A stretch of DNA of 64,000 nt from Thalassomonas actiniarum (GTDB lineage: Bacteria > Pseudomonadota > Gammaproteobacteria > Enterobacterales > Alteromonadaceae): positions 2,666,001 to 2,730,000 of the forward strand of contig NZ_CP059735.1 of NCBI RefSeq assembly GCF_000948975.2. Direction: 5' to 3'. Below the pieces are notes generated by a model that did no database searches, was not told the DNA's origin, and worked only from the letters and a program-made list of their open reading frames with translations. How positions within the stretch are numbered: position 1 is the stretch's first letter; each line of letters begins with the position of its first letter. The translations under genes were made by a program, and so were the position numbers. This document shows positions 20,683 to 31,300 of this stretch, in pieces.

Positions 20683-21993
20683 TTAGCGGGTTAACCGGTA
20701 GAAGGCAATGCTTGCCACCACCAGCAAAATCATCGGGTAAAAGGAGTACACCACCAGCTCAAGCGGTGAAATACCTAAACTTGCCCCCAACAGCAGCGCC
20801 TGGGCGCCATAAGGTAATAATCCCTGGTTGATACAGGCAAAAATATCCAGCAGGCTGGCAGATTGTGCCGGGGTCAACTGGCCGTCGTCGGCGAGCGCTT
20901 TGGCGGTTTCACCTGAAACTATGATAGAAACGGTATTATTGGCGGTGAAAAAGTTACTGCTAAAGGCCAGGCTGGCGATGCCAAGGCCGGCGGCGCGTTT
21001 GTCATTGCTCGGGCTGATTTTTGCGGCCAGTTTTTCCAAGCCCCGGGTGAGGGCGCTTAAGCCTCCCTGGTGGCGTACCAATTCACTTAAACCGCCGATA
21101 AACAGTGAGAGGATAAAGATATCCTGCATACTGGCAAAGCCTTTCTGAATATCGCTTACCCAGCTGCCCAGCTGATAGTCATGGGTGATCATGCCGATAA
21201 CCGCCGCCAAAATAATCCCCAGCGTCAGTACCAGGAAGACATTGACCCCGGACAGGGCTAACGCCAGGATCACCACATAAGGCAGCAGGCCGAGTAACTG
21301 GCTGTCATCGCTGCCCTGATAATTCACCACATCGCCGAGTAAGGCGAAAATGACCACAGCGATGATGCCGGCGGGCAGGGCAAACTTGAAATTGACCTTA
21401 AACTTGTCTTTCATATGGGCACCCTGGCTGCGGGTGGAGGCTATCGTGGTATCGGAGATGATCGATAGGTTATCACCAAAAATAGCGCCGGAAAGAATAC
21501 AGCCTGCCACCAGGGCGGCGTCAAGTTGCGCCGAATCGATGAAACCGGCAGCTATGGGAGCAATGGCCCCTATGGTGCCCATGGAAGTCCCCATGGCGGT
21601 GGATAAAAACGCCGCCACGAGGAATAACCCGGGCAATAACAGATAATCGGGGAAAACCGCCAGCCCCAGCTGTACACTGGCATCTACGCTGCCGGTAGCC
21701 TTGGCGACCGTACCAAAGGCGCCGGCGAGCAGGTAGATAACACACATGGTAATGATATTCTGGTGACCTGCGCCGGAGATGAACTGGTTTATCTGCTCAT
21801 TGATGCTGTCTTTACCGAGAAAAATCGCCAGTATGATCGCCGGAATGATGGCAATACTGGCGGGCAACTGATAAAAGGCATAATCCACCCCTTGCAGGGT
21901 TAATACGACCCCTGTGCCTAAAAACAACCCGAGAAAGACGCCAAAGGGCATCAGGCTGAGCAAATTTTTTGCTGAAGTGTTATTTTCCGTCAT
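20683..21993 (-). CDS. NhaC-family Na+-coupled transporter (possibly methionine transporter MetT)
   Basis: A multi-spanning inner-membrane protein, 436 aa from the MTENNTS start. That ATG has AGAGAAG five bases upstream; in-frame ATGs at 22017 and 22050 have no visible ribosome binding site. Family marks include GTSMGTIGAIAPIA, GDNLSIISDTTIASTRSQGAHMKDKF and ANNTVSIIVSGETAK. NhaC-superfamily proteins include Na+/H+ antiporters and Na+-linked amino-acid carriers such as MetT. A MetJ-like tandem site upstream (22149-22164) slightly favours methionine uptake. Substrate is uncertain; family is firm. Confidence 0.8.
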   Translation of the reverse strand: MTENNTSAKNLLSLMPFGVFLGLFLGTGVVLTLQGVDYAFYQLPASIAIIPAIILAIFLGKDSINEQINQFISGAGHQNIITMCVIYLLAGAFGTVAKATGSVDASVQLGLAVFPDYLLLPGLFLVAAFLSTAMGTSMGTIGAIAPIAAGFIDSAQLDAALVAGCILSGAIFGDNLSIISDTTIASTRSQGAHMKDKFKVNFKFALPAGIIAVVIFALLGDVVNYQGSDDSQLLGLLPYVVILALALSGVNVFLVLTLGIILAAVIGMITHDYQLGSWVSDIQKGFASMQDIFILSLFIGGLSELVRHQGGLSALTRGLEKLAAKISPSNDKRAAGLGIASLAFSSNFFTANNTVSIIVSGETAKALADDGQLTPAQSASLLDIFACINQGLLPYGAQALLLGASLGISPLELVVYSFYPMILLVVASIAFYRLTR

Positions 21994-22148
21994 TAAGGCT
22001 TCTCTGCTATTGTTCATTTTTTGTTTTGACCCGGCCGTTTGTTCATCCATTAATTGCTAGTTTCTGACCATAAAGCAATTTGGCTAAATGTCTATCCTTC
22101 TTTAACTAAAGGCGGGCATTATAGAAACATATCAAGCATTGTCAATCT

Positions 22149-22164
22149 AGATGTTTAGATGGCC
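22149..22164. promoter_or_regulatory. Possible MetJ operator (tandem met boxes)
   Basis: AGATGTTT followed directly by AGATGGCC, two adjacent 8-mers resembling the met box AGACGTCT (2 and 3 mismatches). They lie about 150 bases upstream of the preferred start of the NhaC-family gene. Weak evidence, by eye. Confidence 0.35.
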
Positions 22165-22305
22165 ATTTGTTTTCTTTATGCTCAGGCAGCGAATGTTTAC
22201 CGTTATTTTTATATTGGGAAATGAAAGCTGAATTCGCAATTGCAACACAGATCTCTTACTATGATTAAGTCATCAATGGCAAGAGAAACAGTTAAAGGAA
22301 GAAAA

Positions 22306-23232
22306 ATGCGTATTGTGTTTGTTGGTTGTGGGGCCGTCGGCGGCTATTTTGGTGCCCGATTGCTGCAAAGCGGAGAAGACGTAACTTTTATTGCCAGAAA
22401 TCATCAGCTTGCTGCGTTAAAGCAACAGGGGCTCACCATAAAAAGTATTGCCGGCGATGCCTGTATTACTGATATTCAGGTGATGGATAAGCCGGACGCC
22501 GGTTTTAAAGCCGATATTATTTTTGTAACGGTGAAAACCTTTCAGTTGGCGGGGGCACTCCCGGCTATTAAAAGTATGCTGGCCCCCCATACCCGGGTGA
22601 TCCCTTTACTTAACGGCATCAGTGCTGCGAAAAACCTGATGGAAGGCGGCATTGCCAAACAACATATCCTTGGCGGCCTGGCAAAGATCATTGCCAAGGT
22701 CAGTGAGCCCGGGGTGATTAATCATACCGGTGCGACCCCGCATATTACCCTGGGTTTATTTCATGATAGCGAGGCCTCAGAGCAAACGGTAGTAAACGAT
22801 CTGGCACAAAGGTTGAAAAAAGCCGGCATAAGTACCGGCCTTAGCCGCAATATCGAGTTGGCGTTATGGCGAAAATATTTATTCGTTGCCGCCTGGGGAG
22901 CCCTGGCCTGTGTCGCGCGGGTACCTGTCGGACCGCTTCGGGAAAACTCAGGCACCCGGGCAGTGTTGATCAAGTTAATGCAGGAATACCGGGCCATTGC
23001 CAACAGTTTGAGGGTGGAGATCAATCAGCAAATTGTCGATGAAACCCTGGCCTTTATCGATCAGTTACCCGAGCAGAGTGAAACCTCGATGCAACGGGAT
23101 ATTGCCAGCCAAACCCCCAGTGAATTTGATGCCTTAGTGACAGATGCCCTTAATCTGGCCCGGGAGCAGGGCCTGGATGTGCCGAGATTATCTTTTTGTC
23201 ATGCAATATTAGCCTTGCAGTTGGGGCAGTAA
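22306..23232 (+). CDS. Ketopantoate reductase family protein (PanE/ApbA-like)
   Basis: 308 aa from the ATG preceded by AAAGGAAG; an in-frame extension to 22240 lacks a good site. The N-terminal Rossmann motif is VGCGAVGGYFGARL (residues 5-18). FVTVKTFQLAGAL and PLLNGISAAKNL, and the C-terminal helical domain with KYLFVAAWGALACVARVP, match 2-dehydropantoate 2-reductases, which make pantoate for coenzyme A with NADPH. Many bacteria carry several paralogues, so the true substrate is not certain. It is monocistronic. Confidence 0.82.
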   Translation: MRIVFVGCGAVGGYFGARLLQSGEDVTFIARNHQLAALKQQGLTIKSIAGDACITDIQVMDKPDAGFKADIIFVTVKTFQLAGALPAIKSMLAPHTRVIPLLNGISAAKNLMEGGIAKQHILGGLAKIIAKVSEPGVINHTGATPHITLGLFHDSEASEQTVVNDLAQRLKKAGISTGLSRNIELALWRKYLFVAAWGALACVARVPVGPLRENSGTRAVLIKLMQEYRAIANSLRVEINQQIVDETLAFIDQLPEQSETSMQRDIASQTPSEFDALVTDALNLAREQGLDVPRLSFCHAILALQLGQ

Positions 23233-23263
23233 ACCCGCTTTATTATTTTATCGTTTAAAAGAT

Positions 23264-23291
23264 CCCCGCTGAATTTTTAAATTCAGCGGGG
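23264..23291. other. Strong hairpin after the PanE-like gene
   Basis: A 13-bp perfect stem (CCCCGCTGAATTT / AAATTCAGCGGGG, loop TT). No T-run follows on the plus strand, so it is an atypical terminator or a repeat-type hairpin. Confidence 0.5.
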
Positions 23292-23388
23292 CCGGGTAAT
23301 TAAATCAAAAATTCTCTGCTGCCGGGCTACTGTCGCCGCTGACTTTATGCTATCCTTGCGCGCAATTTTACAGGAAGAAGAATCGATT

Positions 23389-24012
23389 ATGTCTGAAAAC
23401 AAATTTGAGTCTATTGAAGAACGTGTCAGTTACGGTGTTGGCCGCCAGTTAGGTGATCAGTTACGCAACAACCCTTTTAAAGATTTTGACGTAACTGCTG
23501 TTCAAGCAGGTCTTGCCGATGCATTAGCCAACGCCAAGAGCCAGGTATCTGATGAAGCATTAAATGAAGCCTTCTCTATTGTTTCTAAAAAAATGCAAGA
23601 GCAGGAAATGGCCGAAGCGAAAGAAAAAGCTGCCGAAGGCGAAGCTTTCTTAGTTGAAAATGCCAAGCGTGAAGAAGTTACCGTAACTGAGTCTGGCTTA
23701 CAGTATGAAGTACTGGCAACCGGTGAAGGCGAAAAGCCAACCGCACAAAGCACGGTACGTACTCATTACCACGGTACTTTCATTGACGGTCAGGTATTTG
23801 ACAGCTCTTATGATCGTGGCCAGCCGGCTGAGTTCCCTGTTGGCGGCGTTATTGCCGGCTGGACTGAAGCCCTGCAAATGATGACCGAAGGTTCTAAGTG
23901 GCGTTTATTCGTTCCTTACAACCTGGCTTACGGTGAGCGCGGCTCACAAGGTGCTATCCCACCGTACGCGACTTTAGTCTTCGACGTTGAGTTACTAGCC
24001 GTCGTCAGCTAA
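23389..24012 (+). CDS. fklB: FKBP-type peptidyl-prolyl isomerase FklB
   Basis: 207 aa from ATG after CAGGAAGAAG; the in-frame upstream extension is not needed. An N-terminal helical dimerisation domain (about 1-95, GVGRQLGDQLRNNPF, then Glu/Ala/Lys-rich helices) is followed by an FKBP domain (about 115-207). The latter shows the VRTHYHGTFIDGQVFDSSY, GGVIAGWTEALQMM and IPPYATLVFDVELL elements. It has no signal peptide, so it is cytoplasmic FklB rather than FkpA. It catalyses proline cis-trans isomerisation in protein folding. A strong terminator follows. Confidence 0.9.
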   Translation: MSENKFESIEERVSYGVGRQLGDQLRNNPFKDFDVTAVQAGLADALANAKSQVSDEALNEAFSIVSKKMQEQEMAEAKEKAAEGEAFLVENAKREEVTVTESGLQYEVLATGEGEKPTAQSTVRTHYHGTFIDGQVFDSSYDRGQPAEFPVGGVIAGWTEALQMMTEGSKWRLFVPYNLAYGERGSQGAIPPYATLVFDVELLAVVS

Positions 24013-24027
24013 TCGTTTTATTTTTTT

Positions 24028-24051
24028 AAGCCGGGATTTCCCGGCTTTTTT
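24028..24051 (+). terminator. Intrinsic terminator of fklB
   Basis: Stem AAGCCGGGA / TCCCGGCTT, 2-base loop, then a T6 run. Confidence 0.9.
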
Positions 24052-24181
24052 ATGTCTGGGATGTACGGTATGCCATGATCACATGGATGTCAAAGAATGG
24101 CTATGTCCGGTACTTAACCTAATACAAAGCCCGGTACATAAATAAGCATTTTAATTTTTCAACAGGGTACTATCAGCGCAA

Positions 24182-24616
24182 ATGGAAAAACCAGTGCATA
24201 CGGAAAAACTTCAGACTTTCTTCCAAACCTACCGTAAAGGCTTTTTAGACTATGATGTGCAGGCCATCGAAAAATGTTATCAGTGGCCTTGTACCCTTAA
24301 TACCCCGGATAAATGTGTTTATATCGAAAACCTTGATGATTTAGCACGTGAATTTGATGAAATATTTTTACAGCTCAAGCAGGCAGACACCCAAGATATC
24401 CAGGCGCTCAAAGCGAGTTTTACCCCGTTAAGTGAAAACTTACTGCTGGCCTGTGTCGACTGGCAGTTTATTAATAGCAAAAGCCAGGTCTTCACCGACT
24501 TCAGCGCTATCTACCATATAATGATATCCGGTGAGGAGTTTAAAATTATCAATGTGATCTCGCATGATATCAGTAACTCCCTTGCTTTAAGCCAACCCTT
24601 TTTGATTGAACAATAA
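24182..24616 (+). CDS. Conserved-looking hypothetical protein (possible NTF2-like fold)
   Basis: A 144-aa cytoplasmic product without signal peptide or membrane segment. An N-terminal helix-rich part ([20 protein letters not shown]) followed by beta-strand-like stretches ([33 protein letters not shown]) resembles the helix-then-sheet order of SnoaL/NTF2-like proteins; this is a guess from pattern only. Its stop is 6 bases from the dapB start, so the two are probably cotranscribed. Confidence 0.6.
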   Translation: MEKPVHTEKLQTFFQTYRKGFLDYDVQAIEKCYQWPCTLNTPDKCVYIENLDDLAREFDEIFLQLKQADTQDIQALKASFTPLSENLLLACVDWQFINSKSQVFTDFSAIYHIMISGEEFKIINVISHDISNSLALSQPFLIEQ

Positions 24617-24621
24617 GTAGA

Positions 24622-25437
24622 ATGATTATGACAGTAAAAGTTGCCGTTTTAGGCTGCAGTGGCCGCATGGGCCGTAATCTGATCGAAGCTTCGGTCGAGC
24701 ACGAAGCCATTGAGCTGGTCGGGGGCACCGTCCGGGAAAGCTCGAGTTTTGTTAATTTTGATTTAGGTGAGCTGGCGGGGATCGGCGCCATCGGCTTAAA
24801 GACTTCCACCAGTTTGGCGGCACTGGCCGATGCCGATGTTTTTATCGACTTTACTTCCATTGAATCGACATTGGAAAACATCAACTGGTGCCGGCAAAAC
24901 AACAAAGCCCTGGTCATAGGCACCACGGGATTTAGCGATGCCCAGGTGGAAACCATTAAAGCCGCAGGAAAGGATATTGCCCTGGTGCTGGCCCCCAATA
25001 CCAGTGTCGGTGTTAACCTGCTATTTAAGCTGCTTGAAATTACTGCCAAGGCCATAGGCGACTATACTGATATAGAAATTTCTGAGGCGCACCACAGGTT
25101 CAAAAAAGATGCCCCTTCCGGTACCGCGGTCAAAATGGGCCAGGTAATTGCCGAGACTTTAGGCCGGGATTTAAATGAATGTGCTGTTTATGGCCGTGAA
25201 GGCATCATGGAGGAAAGGGATCAAAAGACCATAGGTTTTGCTACCGTCAGGGCCGGCGATATCGTCGGCGAGCACACGGCACTTTTTGCCGATCTGGGAG
25301 AGCGTTTGGAAATCAGCCATAAAGCCAGCTCGCGCATGACCTTTGCCTTAGGCGCTATGAGGGCCTGTACCTGGGTGGCCCAGGCTAAACCCGGATTTTA
25401 CGATATGCAGGATGTGCTGGGATTAAAAGGCCTGTAA
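24622..25437 (+). CDS. dapB: 4-hydroxy-tetrahydrodipicolinate reductase DapB
   Basis: Catalyses the NAD(P)H-dependent step of the diaminopimelate/lysine pathway that also feeds peptidoglycan. The 271-aa protein has the nucleotide-binding [10 protein letters not shown] motif, IGTTGFSD, and the active-site stretch [16 protein letters not shown] (catalytic His and Lys). A second in-frame ATG two codons later (24628) is an equally plausible start. It precedes carA as in many proteobacteria but is separated by a terminator. Confidence 0.96.
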   Translation: MIMTVKVAVLGCSGRMGRNLIEASVEHEAIELVGGTVRESSSFVNFDLGELAGIGAIGLKTSTSLAALADADVFIDFTSIESTLENINWCRQNNKALVIGTTGFSDAQVETIKAAGKDIALVLAPNTSVGVNLLFKLLEITAKAIGDYTDIEISEAHHRFKKDAPSGTAVKMGQVIAETLGRDLNECAVYGREGIMEERDQKTIGFATVRAGDIVGEHTALFADLGERLEISHKASSRMTFALGAMRACTWVAQAKPGFYDMQDVLGLKGL

Positions 25438-25508
25438 CTGCTCAGAGAAAGTATTATTGGCACTTTGAATGTAACGCGGTTTTAACAGACTTGTTAATGG
25501 CTTTTTTG

Positions 25509-25533
25509 AAAGGCTTTTCACAGGCCTTTTTTT
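25509..25533 (+). terminator. Likely dapB terminator
   Basis: Stem AAAGGC / GCCTTT with a 9-base loop, then a T-rich run. The stem is short but the T-run is good. Confidence 0.55.
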
Positions 25534-25678
25534 AAGCGCAATACAGATAAGTGCCACTTTTAGCTGCTTTAGTTGAATTTTAAGTTAAAAGTGTTTTTTC
25601 TCTATATTTTCTGGACAAGCGAAACACAAGAGCGTAACATATGCGGAATTTGTCAAAAATTAATAAACTAGCGTTGTT

Positions 25679-25707
25679 TTGACAGGTTTTGTACATGTAA
25701 TTTTAAC
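25679..25707 (+). promoter_or_regulatory. Probable sigma-70 promoter of carAB
   Basis: A perfect -35 TTGACA (25679-25684), a 17-base spacer and -10 TTTAAC (25702-25707), 65 bases before the carA start. The AT-rich upstream stretch (25560-25678) could hold ArgR or other sites, but I could not identify a clear one. Confidence 0.55.
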
Positions 25708-25772
25708 GATTAATGCCGGGTTAAGTCTGGCTTACCGGTATTAATTATCTTTTCTTCTTTACGGAGGTTAAA

Positions 25773-26903
25773 TTGACTAAATCTGCCATTTTAGTGCTTG
25801 AAGACGGCACTGTATTTAAAGGCACCGCCATTGGTGCACAAGGGGCCGCAGTCGGTGAAGTGGTATTTAATACTTCAATGACAGGCTATCAGGAAATTCT
25901 TACCGACCCCTCATACGCAGAGCAAATCGTAACCCTCACGTACCCCCATATAGGCAATACCGGCACCAACAGCGAAGATGAAGAATCCAACGCTATCTGG
26001 GCCAAAGGATTAGTGATCCGCGACTTACCGCTACTTGCCAGTAATTTTAGAAACGAAGAAAATTTGAGCAGCTACCTTAAGCGCCATAATATCTTAGGTA
26101 TTGCCGATATCGATACCCGTAAATTGACCCGGATATTACGGGAGAAAGGTGCGCAAAACGGCTGTATTCTTGCCGGTGATAATCTGGATGAAGCCCAGGC
26201 GTTAAAGCAGGCGCAGGAATTTCCGGGCCTTAAAGGCATGGACCTGGCAAAAGTTGTCTCCACCAAGGAGCAATATAGCTGGAGTGAAGGCAGCTGGCAG
26301 TTAGGTCAGGGGCATGTCACGCCAGAAAATAGCGAGTTTCATGTGGTTGCTTATGATTTTGGTGCCAAACGCAATATTTTACGTATGTTGGTTGACCGCG
26401 GCTGTAAGCTTACCGTGGTACCGGCACAAACCCCGGCAGCAGATGTTTTGGCGATGAATCCTGACGGGATCTTTTTATCGAACGGCCCGGGCGACCCTGA
26501 GCCTTGCGATTATGCCATTACTGCCATTAAGTCTTTCCTGGAAACCGATATTCCTGTTTTTGGCATTTGTTTAGGGCACCAGCTACTGGGCCTTGCCAGC
26601 GGCGCAAGCACAGTAAAAATGAAATTTGGCCATCACGGCGCCAACCATCCGGTAAAAGACATGGATCGCGATGTGGTGATGATCACCAGCCAGAACCATG
26701 GTTTTGCCGTGGATGAGCAAAATATGCCTGCCAATCTGAAAGTGACGCATAAATCGTTGTTTGACGGCTCTTTGCAGGGGATACACCGCACCGACAAGCC
26801 GGCCTTCAGTTTCCAGGGACATCCGGAAGCTAGCCCGGGACCAACGGATGCTGCGCCGTTATTCGATCACTTCATCGATTTAATTAAAAAAAGTAAAGCT
26901 TAA
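25773..26903 (+). CDS. carA: Carbamoyl-phosphate synthase small subunit
   Basis: The glutaminase subunit supplying ammonia to CarB for arginine and pyrimidine synthesis. 376 aa. The start codon is TTG, chosen because GGAGG (25763-25767) sits 5 bases upstream and the protein begins at the usual place ([16 protein letters not shown]). The class I amidotransferase site is Cys266 in FGICLGHQ, with the downstream His/Glu pair in GHPEASPGP. Length is normal. It is followed after 45 bases by carB. Confidence 0.97.
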   Translation: MTKSAILVLEDGTVFKGTAIGAQGAAVGEVVFNTSMTGYQEILTDPSYAEQIVTLTYPHIGNTGTNSEDEESNAIWAKGLVIRDLPLLASNFRNEENLSSYLKRHNILGIADIDTRKLTRILREKGAQNGCILAGDNLDEAQALKQAQEFPGLKGMDLAKVVSTKEQYSWSEGSWQLGQGHVTPENSEFHVVAYDFGAKRNILRMLVDRGCKLTVVPAQTPAADVLAMNPDGIFLSNGPGDPEPCDYAITAIKSFLETDIPVFGICLGHQLLGLASGASTVKMKFGHHGANHPVKDMDRDVVMITSQNHGFAVDEQNMPANLKVTHKSLFDGSLQGIHRTDKPAFSFQGHPEASPGPTDAAPLFDHFIDLIKKSKA

Positions 26904-26948
26904 TCATCACTCACAGCGTAAAGAAGATAATCAGAGAGTAGAGAAACA

Positions 26949-29900
26949 ATGCCAAAACGTACTGACATCAAAAGTATCTTAATCTTAGGCGCCGGCCCTA
27001 TCGTTATCGGTCAGGCTTGTGAGTTTGACTATTCGGGCGCCCAGGCCTGTAAAGCATTACGTGAAGAAGGTTACCGGGTTGTCCTGGTAAACTCCAACCC
27101 AGCCACCATCATGACAGACCCGGAGATGGCGGACGCTACCTATATCGAGCCTATCCACTGGGAAGTGGTGAGCAAGATCATTGAGAAAGAACGTCCCGAT
27201 GCCGTGCTGCCGACCATGGGCGGACAAACCGCGCTAAACTGTGCCCTGGATCTGGAAAAACACGGGGTATTGGAAAAATTTAATGTCGAAATGATCGGTG
27301 CTACCGCCGACGCCATCGACAAGGCGGAAGACCGCAGCCGTTTCGATAAGGCGATGAAAAAAATCGGTTTGGAAACGCCAAGAGCTGAAATTGTTCACTC
27401 TATGGCCGAGGCCAATGAAACCATTAAACGCATCGGTTTCCCTTGTATTATCCGTCCTTCCTTTACCATGGGCGGCACCGGTGGCGGTATTGCCTACAAC
27501 CGTGAAGAATTCGATGAAATTTGTGTGCGCGGGTTAGACCTGTCGCCGACCAATGAGCTGTTAATCGATGAGTCTTTGATCGGCTGGAAAGAATATGAAA
27601 TGGAAGTGGTGCGGGATAAAAATGATAACTGTATCATTATCTGCTCCATCGAAAACTTCGACCCTATGGGTATCCACACCGGTGATTCGATCACCGTTGC
27701 TCCGGCGCAAACCCTGACCGATAAAGAATATCAAATCATGCGTAACGCCTCACTGGCGGTACTGCGTGAAATCGGCGTTGAAACCGGCGGCTCTAACGTT
27801 CAGTTCGGTGTTTGTCCGGATACCGGGCGTATGGTCATTATCGAAATGAACCCGCGGGTATCGCGCTCTTCGGCGCTGGCGTCAAAAGCGACCGGTTTCC
27901 CGATTGCTAAAATTGCTGCCAAGTTAGCCGTAGGTTACACCTTAGACGAGTTGTCCAACGACATCACCGGCGGCGCGACCCCGGCGTCATTCGAACCGAC
28001 TATCGATTACGTGGTCACGAAAATTCCACGTTTTAACTTCGAAAAATTCGTCGGCGCAGAAGACCGACTGACCACACAAATGAAATCTGTTGGTGAAGTC
28101 ATGGCGATAGGCCGTAACCAGCAAGAGTCAATGCAAAAAGCCCTGCGCGGCCTGGAAGTCGGCGTCAGCGGTTTTGATCCTCTGGTGGATGTGACTAAGC
28201 CGGGCGCAAAAACCAAGATCATGCACGAGCTGCAGGAAGCGGGCGCCGAGCGTATCTGGTACGTGGCCGATGCCTTCCGTTTAGGGCTAAGCATTGAAGA
28301 TGTCTTTAGAGCCACTAAGATCGACCGCTGGTTCCTGGTACAGATTGAAGATTTGATCTTACAGGAGCAGAAAGTCGAGCAGGGCGGTATGGCAGGTCTT
28401 ACCCCTGATTACCTTAAGCAGTTAAAACGTAAAGGTTTTGCCGATAGCCGCCTTGCCAGTATCTTAGGGGTCAGTGAAGCGGAAATCCGTAAGAAACGTC
28501 ACCAGGCAGAAATCTTCCCGGTTTATAAGCGTGTTGATACCTGTGCCGCCGAATTTAGCTCAGATACCGCTTACATGTATTCGAGCTATGATGAAGAGTG
28601 TGAAGCCAACCCGACCGATAATGACAAGATCATGATCATCGGCGGTGGCCCTAACCGTATCGGCCAGGGTATCGAATTCGATTACTGTTGTGTACATGCG
28701 GCATTGGCCCTGCGTGAAGACGGCTTTGAAACCATCATGGTTAACTGTAACCCGGAAACCGTCTCTACCGATTACGATACCTCGGACCGTTTATATTTCG
28801 AGTCGGTAACCTTTGAAGATGTCCTGGAAATCGTCCGGGTTGAAAAACCTAAAGGGGTTATCGTGCAATACGGTGGTCAAACGCCGCTTAAATTAGCCCG
28901 TGCCTTGGAAGCCGCCGGTGTGCCGATTATCGGTACTTCACCGGATGCTATTGACCGCGCCGAAGACCGTGAGCGCTTCCAGCAAGCGGTTGACCGTTTA
29001 GGTTTATTACAGCCGGAAAATGCCACGGTAACGTCATTAGAAGAAGCCGTGGTTCAGGCAAAAGTTATCGGTTTCCCGCTAGTCGTTCGTCCTTCTTATG
29101 TATTAGGCGGCCGTGCAATGGAAATTGTTTATGACGAAGCTGACCTGCGCCGTTATATGACGGATGCGGTGAGTGTTTCCAATGACTCGCCGATATTGCT
29201 GGATCACTTCCTTGATGATGCCATCGAAGTGGATATTGATGCCATCTGTGACGGTGAAACCGTAGTGATCGGCGGTATCATGCAGCACATTGAACAAGCC
29301 GGTGTTCACTCGGGTGACTCTGCCTGTTCATTACCTGCCTACAGCCTGCCGCAGGAAATCCAGGATGTGATGCGCGAGCAAGTAACCAAGCTGGCATTCG
29401 AATTAGGCGTTAACGGCTTAATGAATACCCAGATGGCGGTAAAAGACGGCAAGGTTTACCTGATTGAAGTGAACCCGCGTGCCGCCCGTACCGTACCTTT
29501 TGTTTCTAAAGCGACCGGTGTGCCTCTGGCTAAAGTGGCTGCGCGCGTTATGTCTGGTAAGAAATTAGCCGATCTGGGTGTTACCGAAGAAACCGTACCA
29601 CCGTTTTTTTCGGTAAAAGAAGTGGTGATGCCGTTTAACAAGTTCCACGGCAGTGATCCGCTGGTTGGCCCTGAAATGCGCTCTACCGGTGAAGTGATGG
29701 GGGTAGGGAATACCTTTGAGGAAGCCTATGCCAAAGCCAACTTAGGTGCCGGTGTTTCCGTGCCTAAATCAGGCCGTGCGTTAATTTCCGTACGTGACAG
29801 TGATAAAGAGCGCGTGGTTGAACTGGCCAAACAGCTGGTTGATTTGGGCTACAAGCTTGACTCTACCCACGGCACCGCAGTGATCTTAGGTGAAGCGGAT

Positions 29901-30167
29901 ATTCCTACCCGTTTGGTGAACAAAGTACACGAAGGCCGTCCGCATATTCTTGATAGAATTAAAAACGACGAATATAGTTATATCATTAATACCACAGAAG
30001 GCCGCAAAGCGATTGAAGATTCTAAAATGCTTCGCAGCGCAGCGCTGAGGTATAAAGTGGCTTATACTACCACCTTAAATGCGGCATTTGCTGCCTGTAT
30101 GGCACATGCGGCAGATGATAGAAATATTGTTACTTCCATTCAGGAGTTGCATCAAAGGTGTCAGTAA
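26949..30167 (+). CDS. carB: Carbamoyl-phosphate synthase large subunit
   Basis: A 1072-aa synthetase with the two homologous ATP-grasp halves: the first begins [20 protein letters not shown], the second [20 protein letters not shown] near residue 555. A central oligomerisation domain and a C-terminal MGS-like allosteric domain (about 935-1072) complete it. It makes carbamoyl phosphate from bicarbonate, ammonia and two ATP. Full length, no anomalies. Confidence 0.98.
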   Translation: MPKRTDIKSILILGAGPIVIGQACEFDYSGAQACKALREEGYRVVLVNSNPATIMTDPEMADATYIEPIHWEVVSKIIEKERPDAVLPTMGGQTALNCALDLEKHGVLEKFNVEMIGATADAIDKAEDRSRFDKAMKKIGLETPRAEIVHSMAEANETIKRIGFPCIIRPSFTMGGTGGGIAYNREEFDEICVRGLDLSPTNELLIDESLIGWKEYEMEVVRDKNDNCIIICSIENFDPMGIHTGDSITVAPAQTLTDKEYQIMRNASLAVLREIGVETGGSNVQFGVCPDTGRMVIIEMNPRVSRSSALASKATGFPIAKIAAKLAVGYTLDELSNDITGGATPASFEPTIDYVVTKIPRFNFEKFVGAEDRLTTQMKSVGEVMAIGRNQQESMQKALRGLEVGVSGFDPLVDVTKPGAKTKIMHELQEAGAERIWYVADAFRLGLSIEDVFRATKIDRWFLVQIEDLILQEQKVEQGGMAGLTPDYLKQLKRKGFADSRLASILGVSEAEIRKKRHQAEIFPVYKRVDTCAAEFSSDTAYMYSSYDEECEANPTDNDKIMIIGGGPNRIGQGIEFDYCCVHAALALREDGFETIMVNCNPETVSTDYDTSDRLYFESVTFEDVLEIVRVEKPKGVIVQYGGQTPLKLARALEAAGVPIIGTSPDAIDRAEDRERFQQAVDRLGLLQPENATVTSLEEAVVQAKVIGFPLVVRPSYVLGGRAMEIVYDEADLRRYMTDAVSVSNDSPILLDHFLDDAIEVDIDAICDGETVVIGGIMQHIEQAGVHSGDSACSLPAYSLPQEIQDVMREQVTKLAFELGVNGLMNTQMAVKDGKVYLIEVNPRAARTVPFVSKATGVPLAKVAARVMSGKKLADLGVTEETVPPFFSVKEVVMPFNKFHGSDPLVGPEMRSTGEVMGVGNTFEEAYAKANLGAGVSVPKSGRALISVRDSDKERVVELAKQLVDLGYKLDSTHGTAVILGEADIPTRLVNKVHEGRPHILDRIKNDEYSYIINTTEGRKAIEDSKMLRSAALRYKVAYTTTLNAAFAACMAHAADDRNIVTSIQELHQRCQ

Positions 30168-30214
30168 GGTAAAAAATTAGGTATCATAGATACCATAATT
30201 TACGTGATACCAGT

Positions 30215-30260
30215 TAAAGGTGGCATTTTACGTTAAGTAAAAAGCCACCTTTACTTTTTT
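30215..30260 (+). terminator. Intrinsic terminator of carAB
   Basis: A 10-bp stem TAAAGGTGGC / GCCACCTTTA with a long loop, followed by CTTTTTT. Confidence 0.75.
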
Positions 30261-30299
30261 AAGAACAACTTTTTGAGTAAAAAAAGATAAAGGTCAACA

Positions 30300-30776
30300 A
30301 TGAATAACTTTCCAATGACATTAGCGGGTGCAGATGCCTTACGTGATGAATTGCACCATCTTAAAACCGTTAAACGCCCTGAAATTGTTAATGCTATCGC
30401 AGAAGCCCGTGAACACGGTGATTTGAAAGAAAATGCCGAATATCATGCGGCCCGTGAGCAGCAAGGTTTTTGCGAAGGCCGTATTCAGGATATTGAAGGT
30501 AAACTGGGTAATGCCCAAATTATCGATGTTACCAAATTGCCCAATAACGGTAAGGTCATTTTCGGTTCAACCGTGACTTTGCTTAATATCGACACCGATG
30601 AAGAAGTCAGTTACCAAATCGTCGGCGATGATGAATCTAACATCAAAGAGCGTCGTATCTCGGTAAACTCCCCGATTGCCCGTGCTTTAGTGGGCAAAAT
30701 GGTAGACTCGGAAGTGGAAGTGACCACGCCGGGCGGTGTCGTTGAATATGAAATTGTCGCGGTTGATCATATTTAA
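30300..30776 (+). CDS. greA: Transcription elongation factor GreA
   Basis: A 158-aa factor that enters the RNA polymerase secondary channel and stimulates cleavage of backtracked RNA. The N-terminal coiled coil contains the conserved tip acidic stretch [22 protein letters not shown] (written here as [11 protein letters not shown]); the C-terminal FKBP-like domain begins near residue 80. A ribosome site (AAAGGT) is present. It has its own terminator. Confidence 0.97.
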   Translation: MNNFPMTLAGADALRDELHHLKTVKRPEIVNAIAEAREHGDLKENAEYHAAREQQGFCEGRIQDIEGKLGNAQIIDVTKLPNNGKVIFGSTVTLLNIDTDEEVSYQIVGDDESNIKERRISVNSPIARALVGKMVDSEVEVTTPGGVVEYEIVAVDHI

Positions 30777-30787
30777 CCTTAAGGCAT

Positions 30788-30816
30788 AAAAAAAGGCACA
30801 GTGATGTGCCTTTTTT
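30788..30816. terminator. Bidirectional terminator between greA and yhbY
   Basis: Stem AAAAAAGGCACA / TGTGCCTTTTTT with a GTGA loop. The A/T tracts on both sides suit both convergent genes. Confidence 0.9.
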
Positions 30817-30907
30817 GTGTTCAGGATGAACGGTATGTCACGGGTTCATGGATGAACAGGCGTGACGATACAGCTTATGCCCGTAACTTATGCCAGGAGG
30901 GCAAGCG

Positions 30908-31204
30908 TTAAAGTTTCGGAATATGGATTTTCTTTTCTTCAGATTGACGGTAGATGATCAGGGTTTTTCCGATCACCTGAACTTTAGTAGCCAGGGTTTC
31001 ACGGCAGATGGCATCAACGATCAGCCCTTTGTTTTCGCGATCATCGGTAGGAATTTTAACTTTGATAAGTTCATGGTGGTTAAGTGCATAATCAATTTCA
31101 GCAACTACGGCTTCTGTCAGTCCATTACTGCCAAGTAAAACAACAGGTTTTAATGAGTGGGCAAGGCCTTTTAAGTGCTGGATTTGTTTTTTATTTAAGT
31201 TCAT
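30908..31204 (-). CDS. yhbY: Ribosome-associated RNA-binding protein YhbY
   Basis: A 98-aa single CRS1/YhbY-domain protein involved in 50S ribosomal subunit assembly. It starts MNLNKKQIQHLKGLAH, and the conserved GSNGLT loop (LLGSNGLTEAVVAEI) is present. A TTG two codons earlier (31210) is possible but less likely. It is divergent from rlmE with 96 bases between, the arrangement seen in many gammaproteobacteria. Confidence 0.93.
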   Translation of the reverse strand: MNLNKKQIQHLKGLAHSLKPVVLLGSNGLTEAVVAEIDYALNHHELIKVKIPTDDRENKGLIVDAICRETLATKVQVIGKTLIIYRQSEEKKIHIPKL

Positions 31205-31300
31205 TAACAATTTTCGTTACAAGTTAGCTTGAATTAACACTATTTTACCTCCATCTTGTCTGTAATACTAATAAAAGTACCTGTTGGGTAAACAGAATTA

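Noticed and set aside
22051-22305. SAM riboswitch upstream of the NhaC-family gene
   Set aside because: No helix pattern of a SAM riboswitch was seen; only a weak MetJ-like site.
25438-25772. Pyrimidine attenuator or clear ArgR boxes before carA
   Set aside because: No leader peptide with an attenuator hairpin near carA and no convincing ArgR palindrome; only the promoter and the dapB terminator are supported.
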